The notes beneath the pieces are model-generated. The model was not told the DNA's origin, searched no databases, and saw only the letters and a list, made by a program, of their open reading frames with translations. From the NCBI RefSeq assembly GCF_003863355.1, contig NZ_QQWG01000019.1, positions 23,477 through 87,476 on the forward strand: a DNA stretch of 64,000 bases. Direction: 5' to 3'. A program made the position numbers and the translations under genes. This DNA is from Ancylomarina euxina (lineage in GTDB: Bacteria; Bacteroidota; Bacteroidia; Bacteroidales; Marinifilaceae). Positions within the stretch are counted from its first letter, which is position 1; every line of letters starts with the position of its first letter. This document shows, in pieces, positions 1 through 9,294 of the stretch.

Positions 1-1569
1 CCTTCAACTCAGTTCGATATGTATATAGCTGAGGATTTGGGTTTGCATAAATTTGACATTTTGAGTCAGCGAGGTTTGGGTAAAATTAAAGATAGTTTAA
101 CCATCATTAAGCAAAACTATGGATTGGATATAGATATTAATGATACGAAACTATTCATGGAGGATCTGCGTGTAAAAAGTATGCTTAAAAAAGGAGAAGC
201 CATTGGCTGTTTTTATGTGGAGTCACCAGCAATGCGTATGCTTTTGACTAAGCTGAAGGCTGAGGATTACAAGCGTTTGGTGGCTGCCAGTTCTATTATT
301 CGTCCAGGTGTGGCTAAAAGCGGCATGATGCGAGAATATATTATCCGTTTTCAGAATAAGGATAGGAGAGAACAAGCTCAAAAAGAATTACCCGAACTCT
401 ATAAAATATTGGAAGAAACCTATGGTGTGATGGTTTATCAGGAAGATGTGATTAAGGTGGCTCACTACTTTGCCGGATTAACATTGGATGAGGCTGATGT
501 TTTGCGCCGGGGTATGTCGTGGAAGTTTAAGCAAAGAAATGAGTTTGGAAAGGTCAAAGATAAATTCTTTTCCAATTGCAAAACCAAAGGATATGCCGAT
601 GAGCTTGTAAAAGATATTTGGAGACAGATTGAAAGCTTTGCCAATTATGCTTTTGCGAAAGGACATTCAGCCAGTTATGCGGTAGAGAGTTTTCAGGCCC
701 TTTATTTAAAGGCCTATTACCCTTTGGAGTATCTGGTTGCCACATTAAATAACGGCGGTGGTTTTTATTCCGCACAATTGTATTTGCACGAAGCTGTTAT
801 GCAGGGTGCAGATATTCAAGTGCCTTGTGTGAACCGATGTGTTTGGAAAAATACGATTCAGGATAAAACCATATGGCTGGGTTTTTATTTGTTAAGAGAT
901 TTGGAAAGCGGTACAGGTAAAGCTTTGATTAAAGAAAGGGATAAATATGGAGAATTTGCGAATTTGCGTGATTTTATCAAGCGTTTTCCCATTAGTTTGG
1001 AGCAGTTAATCATTTTAATACGTATTGGAGCTTTCCGATTTACGGGGCAGGATAAAAAGGAGCTCTTGTGGGATGCGCATTTTTTATTGGGACATAGTAA
1101 GAAAACAAAACCTGAGAAAACGCTTTTCCAAACTGAAGTGAAAGAATTTCAGCTGCCAAAATTGTGGAGACATAACTTAGAGGATACTTTTGATGAACTA
1201 GAATTGCTCGGTTTATCGGTGCAATCACCTTTTAAACTGGTTAAAGATGAACTGTCATCTGATTTAAAGGCTTGCCATTTAACACGATTAATTAATCGAT
1301 ATATTCGTATTGTTGGCTTTCTAATTCATCGTAAACCAACTAGGGCCAGTAATGGTAAACTGATGTATTTTGGAACCTGGATCGATTTGGATGGTCATTG
1401 GTTGGATACGGTTCATTTTCCCCCAGTAGCTATAGCCTATCCTTTTCGAGGACCTGGTTCTTACCTTATAGAGGGTAAGGTTGTTGACGAGTATGGTTTT
1501 CTAAGCATAGAGGTCTCTAAGATGGAACGAATGTCCCATTTGAGTAGAGAAGATCTCACAAATCAATAG
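1..1569 (+). CDS. dnaE: DNA polymerase III alpha subunit-like (second, probably error-prone DnaE), 5' truncated by window edge
   Basis: The reading frame is open from base 1, so only the last ~522 codons are present and the first ATG at 19 is internal. The segment HKFDIL (Asp at 55-57) matches the third catalytic Asp region of C-family polymerases (E. coli D555 context KFDFLG). It is followed by the conserved SFANYAFAKGHSASYA block and an (HhH)2-like region. The C-terminus (from about base 1270, residues ~420-510) looks like an OB-fold. The shape (no long tau-binding tail, ends soon after the OB-fold) fits the shorter DnaE2-like polymerases used in mutagenic repair rather than the replicative DnaE. 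That assignment is inference because the N-terminal PHP and palm regions are outside the window. A strong terminator follows. Confidence 0.85.
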   Translation, partial: PSTQFDMYIAEDLGLHKFDILSQRGLGKIKDSLTIIKQNYGLDIDINDTKLFMEDLRVKSMLKKGEAIGCFYVESPAMRMLLTKLKAEDYKRLVAASSIIRPGVAKSGMMREYIIRFQNKDRREQAQKELPELYKILEETYGVMVYQEDVIKVAHYFAGLTLDEADVLRRGMSWKFKQRNEFGKVKDKFFSNCKTKGYADELVKDIWRQIESFANYAFAKGHSASYAVESFQALYLKAYYPLEYLVATLNNGGGFYSAQLYLHEAVMQGADIQVPCVNRCVWKNTIQDKTIWLGFYLLRDLESGTGKALIKERDKYGEFANLRDFIKRFPISLEQLIILIRIGAFRFTGQDKKELLWDAHFLLGHSKKTKPEKTLFQTEVKEFQLPKLWRHNLEDTFDELELLGLSVQSPFKLVKDELSSDLKACHLTRLINRYIRIVGFLIHRKPTRASNGKLMYFGTWIDLDGHWLDTVHFPPVAIAYPFRGPGSYLIEGKVVDEYGFLSIEVSKMERMSHLSREDLTNQ

Positions 1570-1589
1570 TTAAACCGCTTGTAATCATA

Positions 1590-1632
1590 AAACCACCTCA
1601 GTCAGCTTTTTGTTAATTGAGGTGGTTTCGTT
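1590..1632 (+). terminator. Intrinsic terminator after dnaE-like gene
   Basis: 11-bp perfect inverted repeat AAACCACCTCA (1590-1600) / TGAGGTGGTTT (1618-1628). A weaker second hairpin AAAAGGGA (1645-1652) / TCCCTTTT (1673-1680) follows. Confidence 0.8.
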
Positions 1633-1690
1633 TAAGTACGATATAAAAGGGAAGATTGATATGAATCGATTATCCCTTTTCTTTAAACAC

Positions 1691-1774
1691 TAAGTAGAAG
1701 GATTCCATTTTATATTCTTATATGAATATACAAATGTTGGTTATATTGTTTATTAAATTGTTTTCATAAATTTG
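1691..1774 (+). promoter_or_regulatory. Bacteroidota promoter with conserved upstream element (copy 1 of 3)
   Basis: Contains TTG (1746-1748) and TAAATTTG (1767-1774), matching the phylum's -33/-7 promoter with an 18-base spacer. Exactly 60 bases before the -7 box lies ATTTTATAT (1707). The same arrangement and spacing recurs at 25401-25484 and 30721-30804. It precedes the 1804-4323 envelope gene cluster. Confidence 0.65.
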
Positions 1775-1803
1775 ATCTCATGTTAATTTAAAGATGAAAA
1801 AGT

Positions 1804-2310
1804 ATGTGGAATAAAATCAAACAAACCAAGTATTTATTCTTAGGACAATATTTTCTGCTAGGAATTATTTTAGGTGTATTTGTCTATCAATTCTTAACCC
1901 AATCATTATTGAATCAGAGGATTGATTTGGCATTACTCTTTGATAAAGAAACAATAGGATTCCTTATTTCATGTTTAGTCGGAGGCATTTCAGGAGGTAT
2001 CGTTTATATTATCATCTCCTTAAATGATAAAACAAGGGTGAAAAGAGAATCTAATAGTTGGGTTAAAATGAAAAATGCGAAGATTAGCTCACTTATATTT
2101 AAAGCAATGTTTGCTTTTTCGATGGGTGCTTTTGTAGGAATGCTGGCTAAGAAAGCCATGGATCTAGAGTCCTATACAAATTTCATGAGTTCTTTGTTTT
2201 CAAGCGAGAATATGATAAGCTATATAGGCGCTGTAGTGGCTGCTTGTGTATTTGCTATTCCTTTATCAATTGGAGCATTAAAGCGTTTAAGACTTCTTTA
2301 CGATAATTAA
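1804..2310 (+). CDS. Predicted four-helix inner-membrane protein, unknown function
   Basis: 168 residues with about four hydrophobic segments: residues ~10-32, ~50-72, ~92-113 and ~137-157. There is a Lys/Arg-rich loop between helices 2 and 3 (around residues 75-95). I recognise no family. It lies 30 bases downstream of the TAAATTTG promoter and 45 bases upstream of the aspartyl protease gene, with the same orientation as that gene and the exported protein at 3673, so an operon of three envelope proteins is likely. Start chosen at the only ATG before the first helix. Confidence 0.7.
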   Translation: MWNKIKQTKYLFLGQYFLLGIILGVFVYQFLTQSLLNQRIDLALLFDKETIGFLISCLVGGISGGIVYIIISLNDKTRVKRESNSWVKMKNAKISSLIFKAMFAFSMGAFVGMLAKKAMDLESYTNFMSSLFSSENMISYIGAVVAACVFAIPLSIGALKRLRLLYDN

Positions 2311-2355
2311 AGAATGTGAAAGCAAGTAAATATATGAAGCTTAAAAGTCATTTTA

Positions 2356-3654
2356 ATGAAGCAAAACTACTACGTGATTAGTATCCTTCTTTTTAGTTTG
2401 CTATTTATAGGAAAACCAACACAAGCTCAATCTCCCAATGAATTAATCGGTCAATTGATAGGAGGCGATGATATGTTTGAATTGCAAAAGCAACATGATC
2501 TCTTGAAAGATAGTATCATTCCTATGCTTGATTGTATGTCCGAAGCAATGCTTGCAATATCTTTTAACCAGCCTAATAAAGGAATTAAAGCTTTTGATGA
2601 CTTATTGAGCGATGAAAACTATCAGGCTCAATTGGGAATAAATACCATTGCCAATTTCATGTACCTCTATGCAGATGTATTCGAGAATAAATATGATTTT
2701 AAAGCTTGTGTAGAGCTGTTGCAATCCTTTCTGGAGCAGACCAAAGCAGTGTCTCTTGGACAAATTAGAGAGATACTTCAGAATAAATTAAAGCTCAATA
2801 TATCTTTGTCTAAAGCAGCCAGCTTTAAAGTCGTTCGTCCTAATAACGACTGTGAAATAGATTTTTATTTTGAAAAAGCGGGTAGAGGAGAAAGCTTAAT
2901 GGTAAATGCTGAGATAAATGGTAAAGACTTACCGATGATTTTCGATACGGGTTGTCCCAAGTATAGCTTATTGTCTGAATCCACAGCAAAAAGTCTCGGG
3001 ATTGTTAAAATTGCAGATTCCATATCTATGGTAGGTGTAGGAAAAGGGACAGCATGGGTTGGAACCACTGATAGTTTAATGATTGGAGAGGTTATCTGTT
3101 ATAATCCAATTTTCTACGTTGTACCAAAAATCGTAACTGATACATCCTTGAACGATTTTGCTGTATTAGGAGCCGATATTTTCAACGCCTTAGATGAGCA
3201 AAATTTTTACCCTAAGAAAAAGAAAATCATAGTCCCAGCTCAATTATCGGTTTTACCTGAGAGTGGAAATAATTTGGTGATGAAAAGTCGACAGCCTTAT
3301 CTTAAGTTGAACTTGAATGGAAAATCCTGCTTGATGCATTTTGATTCAGGTAATGTCAAAACCTATATGAATCATCTTTTTTATGAGAGAAATAAATCAT
3401 GGGTTGAAAGGCAAGGTCAACAGGATTCAATCCGAATTGGAGGCTTTGGAGGTATTTCAATACAAAATTCATATCGATTGCCAAAAATCACCTTCGAACT
3501 CGAAGGTCGTGCGTCTGTTTTTAATCAAATTCAGGTCAGTATAGAATCAGAAATGAATATCTGGCGCGAGGATGGTAGACTTGGAACCGATTTCTTAAAG
3601 AAGTTTGATAAAATCGTTTTAAGCTATAAAAATATGTTTGTTGCCGTAGAATAG
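2356..3654 (+). CDS. Exported two-lobed retropepsin-like aspartyl protease
   Basis: 432 residues. An N-terminal signal peptide (about residues 1-25, ending TQAQ) is followed by a helical TPR-like region to about 160. Two aspartyl-protease lobes follow: the first with MIFDTGC (D197-T198-G199), the second with MHFDSGN (D330-S331-G332). Later glycines (VLGADIF, LGTDFL) fit the flap and psi-loop positions of the gag-polyprotein-type aspartyl protease family. Both catalytic Asp residues are present in a single chain, so the enzyme could be active as a monomer, as pepsins are. Predicted periplasmic or outer-membrane associated. Substrate unknown. Part of the 1804-4323 cluster. Confidence 0.85.
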   Translation: MKQNYYVISILLFSLLFIGKPTQAQSPNELIGQLIGGDDMFELQKQHDLLKDSIIPMLDCMSEAMLAISFNQPNKGIKAFDDLLSDENYQAQLGINTIANFMYLYADVFENKYDFKACVELLQSFLEQTKAVSLGQIREILQNKLKLNISLSKAASFKVVRPNNDCEIDFYFEKAGRGESLMVNAEINGKDLPMIFDTGCPKYSLLSESTAKSLGIVKIADSISMVGVGKGTAWVGTTDSLMIGEVICYNPIFYVVPKIVTDTSLNDFAVLGADIFNALDEQNFYPKKKKIIVPAQLSVLPESGNNLVMKSRQPYLKLNLNGKSCLMHFDSGNVKTYMNHLFYERNKSWVERQGQQDSIRIGGFGGISIQNSYRLPKITFELEGRASVFNQIQVSIESEMNIWREDGRLGTDFLKKFDKIVLSYKNMFVAVE

Positions 3655-3672
3655 TCAATTTTAAATGTCAAT

Positions 3673-4323
3673 ATGAATACCAAAAAAAATCTAATCATTC
3701 TACTGTTTTTATTAATTGGTTCTGCAACTTTTGCGCAGAAACATGAAGCGACCCTCTTTTTAAAAGAGGGTACAAAACTTAAGGGGCTGGCACGAATTAA
3801 AGCAGATCATACCGTAAAATTCAGAAAAGATAAGAACAGTGAAGCTTGCATTTATACTTTTCGTGAAATTAGAGGTCTGAAAATAGAGGAGGATTATGAA
3901 CAGAACACCTATCATTATAAGATGATAAAGAAAAATATGGTGATGCGACCTAAGCTATTTAAGTTATGTGTCAAAGGAAAAATGAGCTTGTACTCATTGC
4001 ATCACAAGTATATGCATACTGTAGGCGGGAGTGGGCCTATAACTATGGCTGGACCTCCAGGTGTTGGCTCTGTTAGTATGCCCGGATTCCCTGGACATAC
4101 TATGGGGGGCGAGACGACTTCTTATTACATCTGCATGAATGATAATCATATTGTAGAACCTGTCACAAAAGTTGGTAATGGTTTGGGAAGAAGCCTTAGA
4201 AAAACAGGATTGAAATTTTTTAAGGATTGCCCGGTAGTTGCTGAAAAAATTAGAAATAAAACCTATAAGAAACGTGATATAGAATTGGCTGTATACGAAT
4301 ATAATCTTCATATTGGTAATTGA
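3673..4323 (+). CDS. Exported protein of unknown function with Gly/Pro-rich centre
   Basis: 216 residues with a clear signal peptide (residues 1-21, ending TFAQ). Residues ~23-75 form a beta-rich module (hydrophobic/charged alternation, KGLARIKADHTVKFR). Residues ~116-142 form a low-complexity Gly/Pro/Met stretch (MAGPPGVG, PGFPGH). The rest is Lys-rich. I recognise no family. It begins 18 bases after the aspartyl protease stop, suggesting co-transcription; it could be a partner or substrate, but nothing proves this. Confidence 0.7.
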   Translation: MNTKKNLIILLFLLIGSATFAQKHEATLFLKEGTKLKGLARIKADHTVKFRKDKNSEACIYTFREIRGLKIEEDYEQNTYHYKMIKKNMVMRPKLFKLCVKGKMSLYSLHHKYMHTVGGSGPITMAGPPGVGSVSMPGFPGHTMGGETTSYYICMNDNHIVEPVTKVGNGLGRSLRKTGLKFFKDCPVVAEKIRNKTYKKRDIELAVYEYNLHIGN

Positions 4324-4420
4324 TGATAGCCTTTTTAAAGTCTTCTTAATTGCGGCATTCTGTATTATCAAATCCTACAATTTTTCAGACCATAGACGAT
4401 AAATCTTATTGGTTAGTAAG

Positions 4421-5797
4421 TTACCGCCTGCCTACCAGCGAAGTGAAAATTCCGATCACACACAAAAATGTAAAGGCAATAACAATCACTCTCATGCTTA
4501 ACATGAATGAATCAAGATTGCCGGCACTAATTTTAGCATCTCCCAAAAACACATGTACCGAAAGGGCTGCAACAGCCATGCTGAACATCATTCCAGTTGT
4601 TCGCATTGTTGCAACGGTAGCCGAAGCAAGTCCTAATAAACGTTTATCTACCGAACTCATTACCGAGTTTGTGTTGGGTGATGAAAACATGCCAAAACCA
4701 AACCCTAAAATCAATAAAGCAAAAACAATATAGGTATAAGGAGTTTCTTTGCTTATAAAGCTGAGCATTAACAAACCTGCTGCACTTATGCCCATTCCTA
4801 TAGATGCAAGAATTCTGGGGTCTTTTGTATCCGACAATTTTCCTGAGAATGATGCAACAAGAGCCATCATGATAGGTTGTGCAATTAAAACAAAACCAGC
4901 CTCTTTGGGCGATAAACCTTTAACGTATTGCAAATACAAACTAAAAACGAATGTGATGGCAAAGGTAGCGGCATAGTTTATAAAAGCGGATAGATTTGAG
5001 AATGCGAACAACTTGTTTTTGAAGAACAACTGCATTTCAAAAACTGGATTGGGGTGCTTTAACTCGTATCTGACAAAAACAATTAGTCCTGCAATACCTA
5101 AAAAAGTGAATGCGATAGCCTCCGTTTTAGGTAAATGTGAAAAACCATACATCAATCCCGAAACGGAAACCATATAGAGTAAAGTTCCCTTAAAGTCAAA
5201 TTTCGCATCGACTGGAACGGCCCACTCGGCTTTAATTTTCGTAAGTATTGCAAGTATTATTAACAAGACTGCTCCTGCATTAATAAAGAACAAGGAGCGC
5301 CACCCCAAGGATTCTGTTAATATGCCGCCCAAAACCGGAGCAATGGATAAACCGACGTAAACCGCCATCACATTTAATCCAATCATTTTACCTCTTTCGT
5401 GCGGTTCGAAAGCAGATATAATAATAGCCATGTTCGTGGCAAATATGCCTGCAGCAGCAATTCCCTGCAATAATCGACCCATGAGTAATGTTTCGGATGA
5501 AAAAGAAAAGGCACAAAATAAAGTGGACAAAGCAAATAATATATTGCTGTACAAGAATATTTTAACACGCCCCCAATTGTCACTTATTTTACCAAAAGGG
5601 ACTAAAAATACCGACGAAGCCAATAAAAAGGACATACTAACCCAACTTAAACCCACTGCCGACATCGAAAATTCTGCCCCAATTCTGGGTAAAGCTACAT
5701 TGACGGCAGCACCCATTAAGGGATTCAGGAAATTGGATGTCATGGTAACGGCCAGTAAAATATTCTTATTTAAATTTGGATTTGATTCGTTCATCAT
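4421..5797 (-). CDS. MFS drug/proton antiporter, DHA2 (EmrB/QacA-like) family
   Basis: 458 residues, 12-14 predicted transmembrane helices. The motif-A loop GKISDNWGRVKIF sits at residues ~69-81, between helices 2 and 3. A motif-C-like APVLGGIL in helix 5 is typical of drug/H+ exporters. Substrate cannot be inferred. It converges on the 3673 gene and is divergent from 6287 across a 489-base gene-free region. The second Met is adjacent (MMNES), so the start is uncertain by one codon only. No TetR/MarR regulator lies beside it. Confidence 0.88.
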   Translation of the reverse strand: MMNESNPNLNKNILLAVTMTSNFLNPLMGAAVNVALPRIGAEFSMSAVGLSWVSMSFLLASSVFLVPFGKISDNWGRVKIFLYSNILFALSTLFCAFSFSSETLLMGRLLQGIAAAGIFATNMAIIISAFEPHERGKMIGLNVMAVYVGLSIAPVLGGILTESLGWRSLFFINAGAVLLIILAILTKIKAEWAVPVDAKFDFKGTLLYMVSVSGLMYGFSHLPKTEAIAFTFLGIAGLIVFVRYELKHPNPVFEMQLFFKNKLFAFSNLSAFINYAATFAITFVFSLYLQYVKGLSPKEAGFVLIAQPIMMALVASFSGKLSDTKDPRILASIGMGISAAGLLMLSFISKETPYTYIVFALLILGFGFGMFSSPNTNSVMSSVDKRLLGLASATVATMRTTGMMFSMAVAALSVHVFLGDAKISAGNLDSFMLSMRVIVIAFTFLCVIGIFTSLVGRR

Positions 5798-6286
5798 TTT
5801 ATTTCATGTGTGTCCGAAAGTATAAATTTTGAAATGTAATTTACAGAATATATAATCGGTATGAAACAAGCCCAATAGGTTTACTGATGATATTTTAAGC
5901 AAGTTTAATAATAGCACAAGTCGAAATATACTTGAAAGTTATTCTAAGGATGAGTGGACTTGCAACAAAAATGTGGACAATAAGTTGAGCCATGTATCAT
6001 TTTTTCTGTTAAAGGTTCATGCATGAGCAAAAAGCATGCAACTTTCTTTAAGAGAGTATGAAATATTGGTCTGCTGATACAGAAGCTTCATGTTCAAAAC
6101 ATTCTTTTCATAAAACGGAAGCTTGCAAATGAATTTTATTAAATTTACTATTCAAGGCAACATGCTTTAATGTCATCCCAGCATGCGATGGGGCCTTGTT
6201 TTAATAGAATAAGTAAAATCAACTTTGGTGTCAATAAACCATTTTTACTTATTAAAGACATATTGTTTTAGCAACACTTAAAAACC
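5798..6286. other. Gene-free intergenic region between divergent genes
   Basis: No open frame with coding character. The first ~30 bases must hold the MFS leader. Short GCATGC-containing near-palindromes occur around 6014-6040 and 6160-6190. AACTTTG near 6222-6230 is only a partial match to the -7 box, so I do not call a promoter for 6287. Confidence 0.5.
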
Positions 6287-7810
6287 ATGATAAGAGATAT
6301 CGAAAACATCGAATTGCAATTTTTAACACCTAGTGATTATCAAGAGTTAAAAAATGCTATGATTGAGGCTTATTCAAATATGCCCAATTCCTATTGGGGA
6401 GAAAAACAGATTAAATCCCTAATAAAAAAATTCCCAGAAGGCCAGGTTGTTATTAAAGTAAATAATCAATTAGCAGGATGTGCGCTTTCCATTATGGTGG
6501 AGTATGACAAATTTGATGAGCATCATACCTATAAGGAAATTACGGGTAATTATTCTTTTAGCACCCATTCAGACGAGGGTGATGTGCTTTATGGGATAGA
6601 TGTCTTTATTAAATCAGAATTTCGTGGATTAAGACTTGGAAGAAGACTTTATGATTACAGGAAAGAATTATGTGAGCGTTTGAATTTAAGAGGGATTGCT
6701 TTTGGAGGAAGAATACCAAACTATCACAAACATGCAGAAGAAATTTCGCCCAAGGAATACATCGAAAAGGTTAAAAGAAAAGAAATTAATGACCCCGTTT
6801 TAAACTTTCAGATTTCTAATGATTTTCACCCTTCAAAAATACTGAAAGGCTATCTTGAGGGAGATGAAGCTTCGAATGAATTTGCAGTATTATTGGAATG
6901 GGATAATATTTTCTATCAAAAGAAAATTAGAAAAGCAGCAACTCAGAAAAAAAATGTTCGTTTAGGTTTAATCCAGTGGCAAATGCGTCCATACAAGAAC
7001 CTTAAAGAATTAATGCAACAAGCAGAATATTTCATCGATTCGGTTTCCGCTTATCGATCTGATTTTGCTCTATTTCCAGAATTTTTTAACGCTCCCTTGA
7101 TGGCAGCTAATAATCATCTTCCTGAATCAGAAGCAATAAGGGAATTGGCAAAACATACGGCAAATATTGTTCAAAAGTTTTCAGAATTAGCAATTGCTTA
7201 CAACATCAATGTTATTACGGGGAGTATGCCCGAAATGCGAAATGATCTCCTCTACAATGTTGGCTATGTATGCAAAAGGGATGGGACTACAGAAAGATAT
7301 GAAAAGCTTCATATAACTCCCGACGAGGCAAAAATTTGGGGAATGCAGGGGGGCAATCAGATAAAGACCTTTGATACCGATTGTGGCAAGATAGGGGTTC
7401 TTATTTGTTACGATTCTGAATTTCCAGAACTGAGTCGGCTCTTAGCGGATGAGGGGATGGATATATTAGTTGTGCCTTTCCTCACAGACACTCAGAATGG
7501 CTATTCAAGAGTGCGCCATTGTGCTCAGGCGAGAGCCATTGAAAATGAATGTTATGTTGCTATTGTGGGGAGTGTTGGGAATCTACCAGCAGTTCATAAT
7601 ATGGATATACAATTTGCTCAATCGATGGTCTTTACACCTTGTGATTTTTCTTTCCCCGCCAATGGCATTAAAGGTGAGGCGACTACAAATACCGAAATGA
7701 TTTTGATTACGGATGTTGATATTGACCTACTCAGAGAGCTTAATCAATTTGGCAGCGTTAAAAATTTGCGCGACAGACGAAAAGATCTGTTTGAATTGAA
7801 GAAACGTTGA
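6287..7810 (+). CDS. GNAT acetyltransferase / carbon-nitrogen hydrolase (nitrilase superfamily) fusion
   Basis: 507 residues. N-terminal half (~1-200): GNAT fold with the acetyl-CoA loop RGLRLGRRL (114-122). C-terminal half (~224-500): nitrilase-superfamily hydrolase with the catalytic triad visible as E265 (ALFPEFF), K340 (RYEKLH) and C374 (VLICYDSEFPE). This bifunctional architecture is a known family, annotated generically as GNAT/carbon-nitrogen hydrolase; its substrate is not established to my knowledge. The hydrolase probably cleaves an amide, and the GNAT half may acylate the same type of substrate (inference). The gene stands alone and is closed by a long hairpin. Confidence 0.9.
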   Translation: MIRDIENIELQFLTPSDYQELKNAMIEAYSNMPNSYWGEKQIKSLIKKFPEGQVVIKVNNQLAGCALSIMVEYDKFDEHHTYKEITGNYSFSTHSDEGDVLYGIDVFIKSEFRGLRLGRRLYDYRKELCERLNLRGIAFGGRIPNYHKHAEEISPKEYIEKVKRKEINDPVLNFQISNDFHPSKILKGYLEGDEASNEFAVLLEWDNIFYQKKIRKAATQKKNVRLGLIQWQMRPYKNLKELMQQAEYFIDSVSAYRSDFALFPEFFNAPLMAANNHLPESEAIRELAKHTANIVQKFSELAIAYNINVITGSMPEMRNDLLYNVGYVCKRDGTTERYEKLHITPDEAKIWGMQGGNQIKTFDTDCGKIGVLICYDSEFPELSRLLADEGMDILVVPFLTDTQNGYSRVRHCAQARAIENECYVAIVGSVGNLPAVHNMDIQFAQSMVFTPCDFSFPANGIKGEATTNTEMILITDVDIDLLRELNQFGSVKNLRDRRKDLFELKKR

Positions 7811-7813
7811 GTG

Positions 7814-7848
7814 ATTCGCCCTGGGGATGTTAGCTCTCCAGGGCGAAT
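7814..7848 (+). terminator. Hairpin after GNAT-nitrilase gene
   Basis: 11-bp perfect stem ATTCGCCCTGG (7814-7824) / CCAGGGCGAAT (7838-7848). No T-run follows, so it may be a factor-assisted terminator or a 3'-end stabiliser. Confidence 0.6.
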
Positions 7849-7931
7849 GGCTTACAGTTAAAAAGAACAAGAATAGTCACACTTATATGGGTGCAATAAG
7901 ACTCACCTGTTTATTTTAATATTTAGCTTAT

Positions 7932-8996
7932 ATGGCAAGATTTATAAAAACAAAAAAAGACACAATAGGTTTATCCCCTTATGCGATTCATTTTAGGGGT
8001 GATAAGAAAAGCGATTTCATCAGGTTAAGACTCATTGACTTTAATTCTGAGAAGTTAAATGAACTCGAAGTTGATCGTGTTGGTGAGGTTCTTGATTACG
8101 CCAATTCAAAAACAACTTCCTGGTTTAATGTTGACGGTTTACATGATGAAAAAATCATGCAGGAAATATCATCGGGATTCAAATTAGACACGCTGATCAT
8201 ACCCGATGTATTGAACACGCATGCCAGGTCTAAAATTCATGAATATGATAATTGTATTTATATTTCATTAAAAATGCTTCAATATCATCAGTCTAATGAC
8301 CTAATTTCAGCTGAAAATTTTGTTCTTATCATTAAGGAAAATATACTCTTATCGTTTCAAGAAAAGGTGGGTGATGTTTTTGAACCCATTCGAGAGCGTT
8401 TACGAAAAAGTAAAAAAAGAATTCGAAATTCAGGTTCAGATTATCTTGCTTTTGCCATTCTCGATATTATTATAGATAATTATATATACATCATAAGTTT
8501 AGTCGGTGAAAAAATTGAATCTCTTGATGATGAATTAATAAAGAACCCTTCGAAGAAAACATTAGAAGAAATCAATAAATATAAGGGCGAAATTAATTTC
8601 CTCAGAAAATCAATTAAGCCTTGTCGGGAGATGATTTTGAGCCTGGCGAAAATGGATTCTGAATTGTTAAACGAAAACCTATCTGTGCATCTAAAAGAAC
8701 TTCAGGATAACATTAACCTTGCAAATGATTCTTTGGATAGCTATAGGGAAATCCTTTCTGATCAGCTAAGTATTTTTCATACTAGCGTTAGTAATACCCT
8801 AAATGATATTTTAAAATTCTTGACTATTTTCTCGGTGATATTTATTCCATTAACATTTATCGCAGGTATTTATGGGACTAACTTTGATAATATTCCAGAA
8901 CTGCATTACGAGTACGGTTATTTCGTCATGTGGGGTGTGATTATTGTGACAGCTATTTCGATGATCTTATATTTTAAACAAAAAAAATGGTTTTAG
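7932..8996 (+). CDS. corA: CorA-family Mg2+/Co2+ channel with GTN in place of GMN
   Basis: 354 residues. Long cytoplasmic funnel domain (~1-290) with the charged stalk helix, then two C-terminal transmembrane helices (~295-315 and ~327-347) and a basic tail (KQKKWF). The signature between the helices reads GIYGTNFDNIPE: G315-T316-N317 instead of the usual GMN selectivity-loop motif. All other features (length, two C-terminal helices, pentamer stalk) are typical. The Thr variant might change selectivity or belong to a CorA subfamily. Single-gene transcription unit after the 7814 hairpin. Confidence 0.88.
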   Translation: MARFIKTKKDTIGLSPYAIHFRGDKKSDFIRLRLIDFNSEKLNELEVDRVGEVLDYANSKTTSWFNVDGLHDEKIMQEISSGFKLDTLIIPDVLNTHARSKIHEYDNCIYISLKMLQYHQSNDLISAENFVLIIKENILLSFQEKVGDVFEPIRERLRKSKKRIRNSGSDYLAFAILDIIIDNYIYIISLVGEKIESLDDELIKNPSKKTLEEINKYKGEINFLRKSIKPCREMILSLAKMDSELLNENLSVHLKELQDNINLANDSLDSYREILSDQLSIFHTSVSNTLNDILKFLTIFSVIFIPLTFIAGIYGTNFDNIPELHYEYGYFVMWGVIIVTAISMILYFKQKKWF

Positions 8997-9294
8997 TAAT
9001 TATCTAGATTCTAGCCCTTTATTAAGAAGTTTGGTAATTGTTGCATTATCATTGAAGCTACATTAATCTATACTGATTACCAGGGTTTAGTGACTGAATG
9101 GTTTAGGTCCATTTTAAATCGAATAAGTGAGGAGGCTAATAGTAATCGGAACTATAAAAGGAGTCAGGTGAATGGTCTGGCTAAATCGATAAATGTCTTA
9201 ACCAAACTGAAAAAGAAATGAAGCACATGTGCAGGCTGTTATGAAGATTTATGCGTAAATTATACTATAATAATCTATTTAAATAATTAGAAAA
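8997..9294. other. Intergenic region with a possible decayed coding remnant
   Basis: Positions 9015-9221 are an open frame of 68 codons without any Met. The frame has protein-like composition (amphipathic helix segment GLVTEWFRSILNRI, Lys-rich end). It follows a TAG stop directly and has no start, so if real it is the C-terminal remnant of a lost gene. Chance cannot be excluded at this AT content. Confidence 0.3.
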
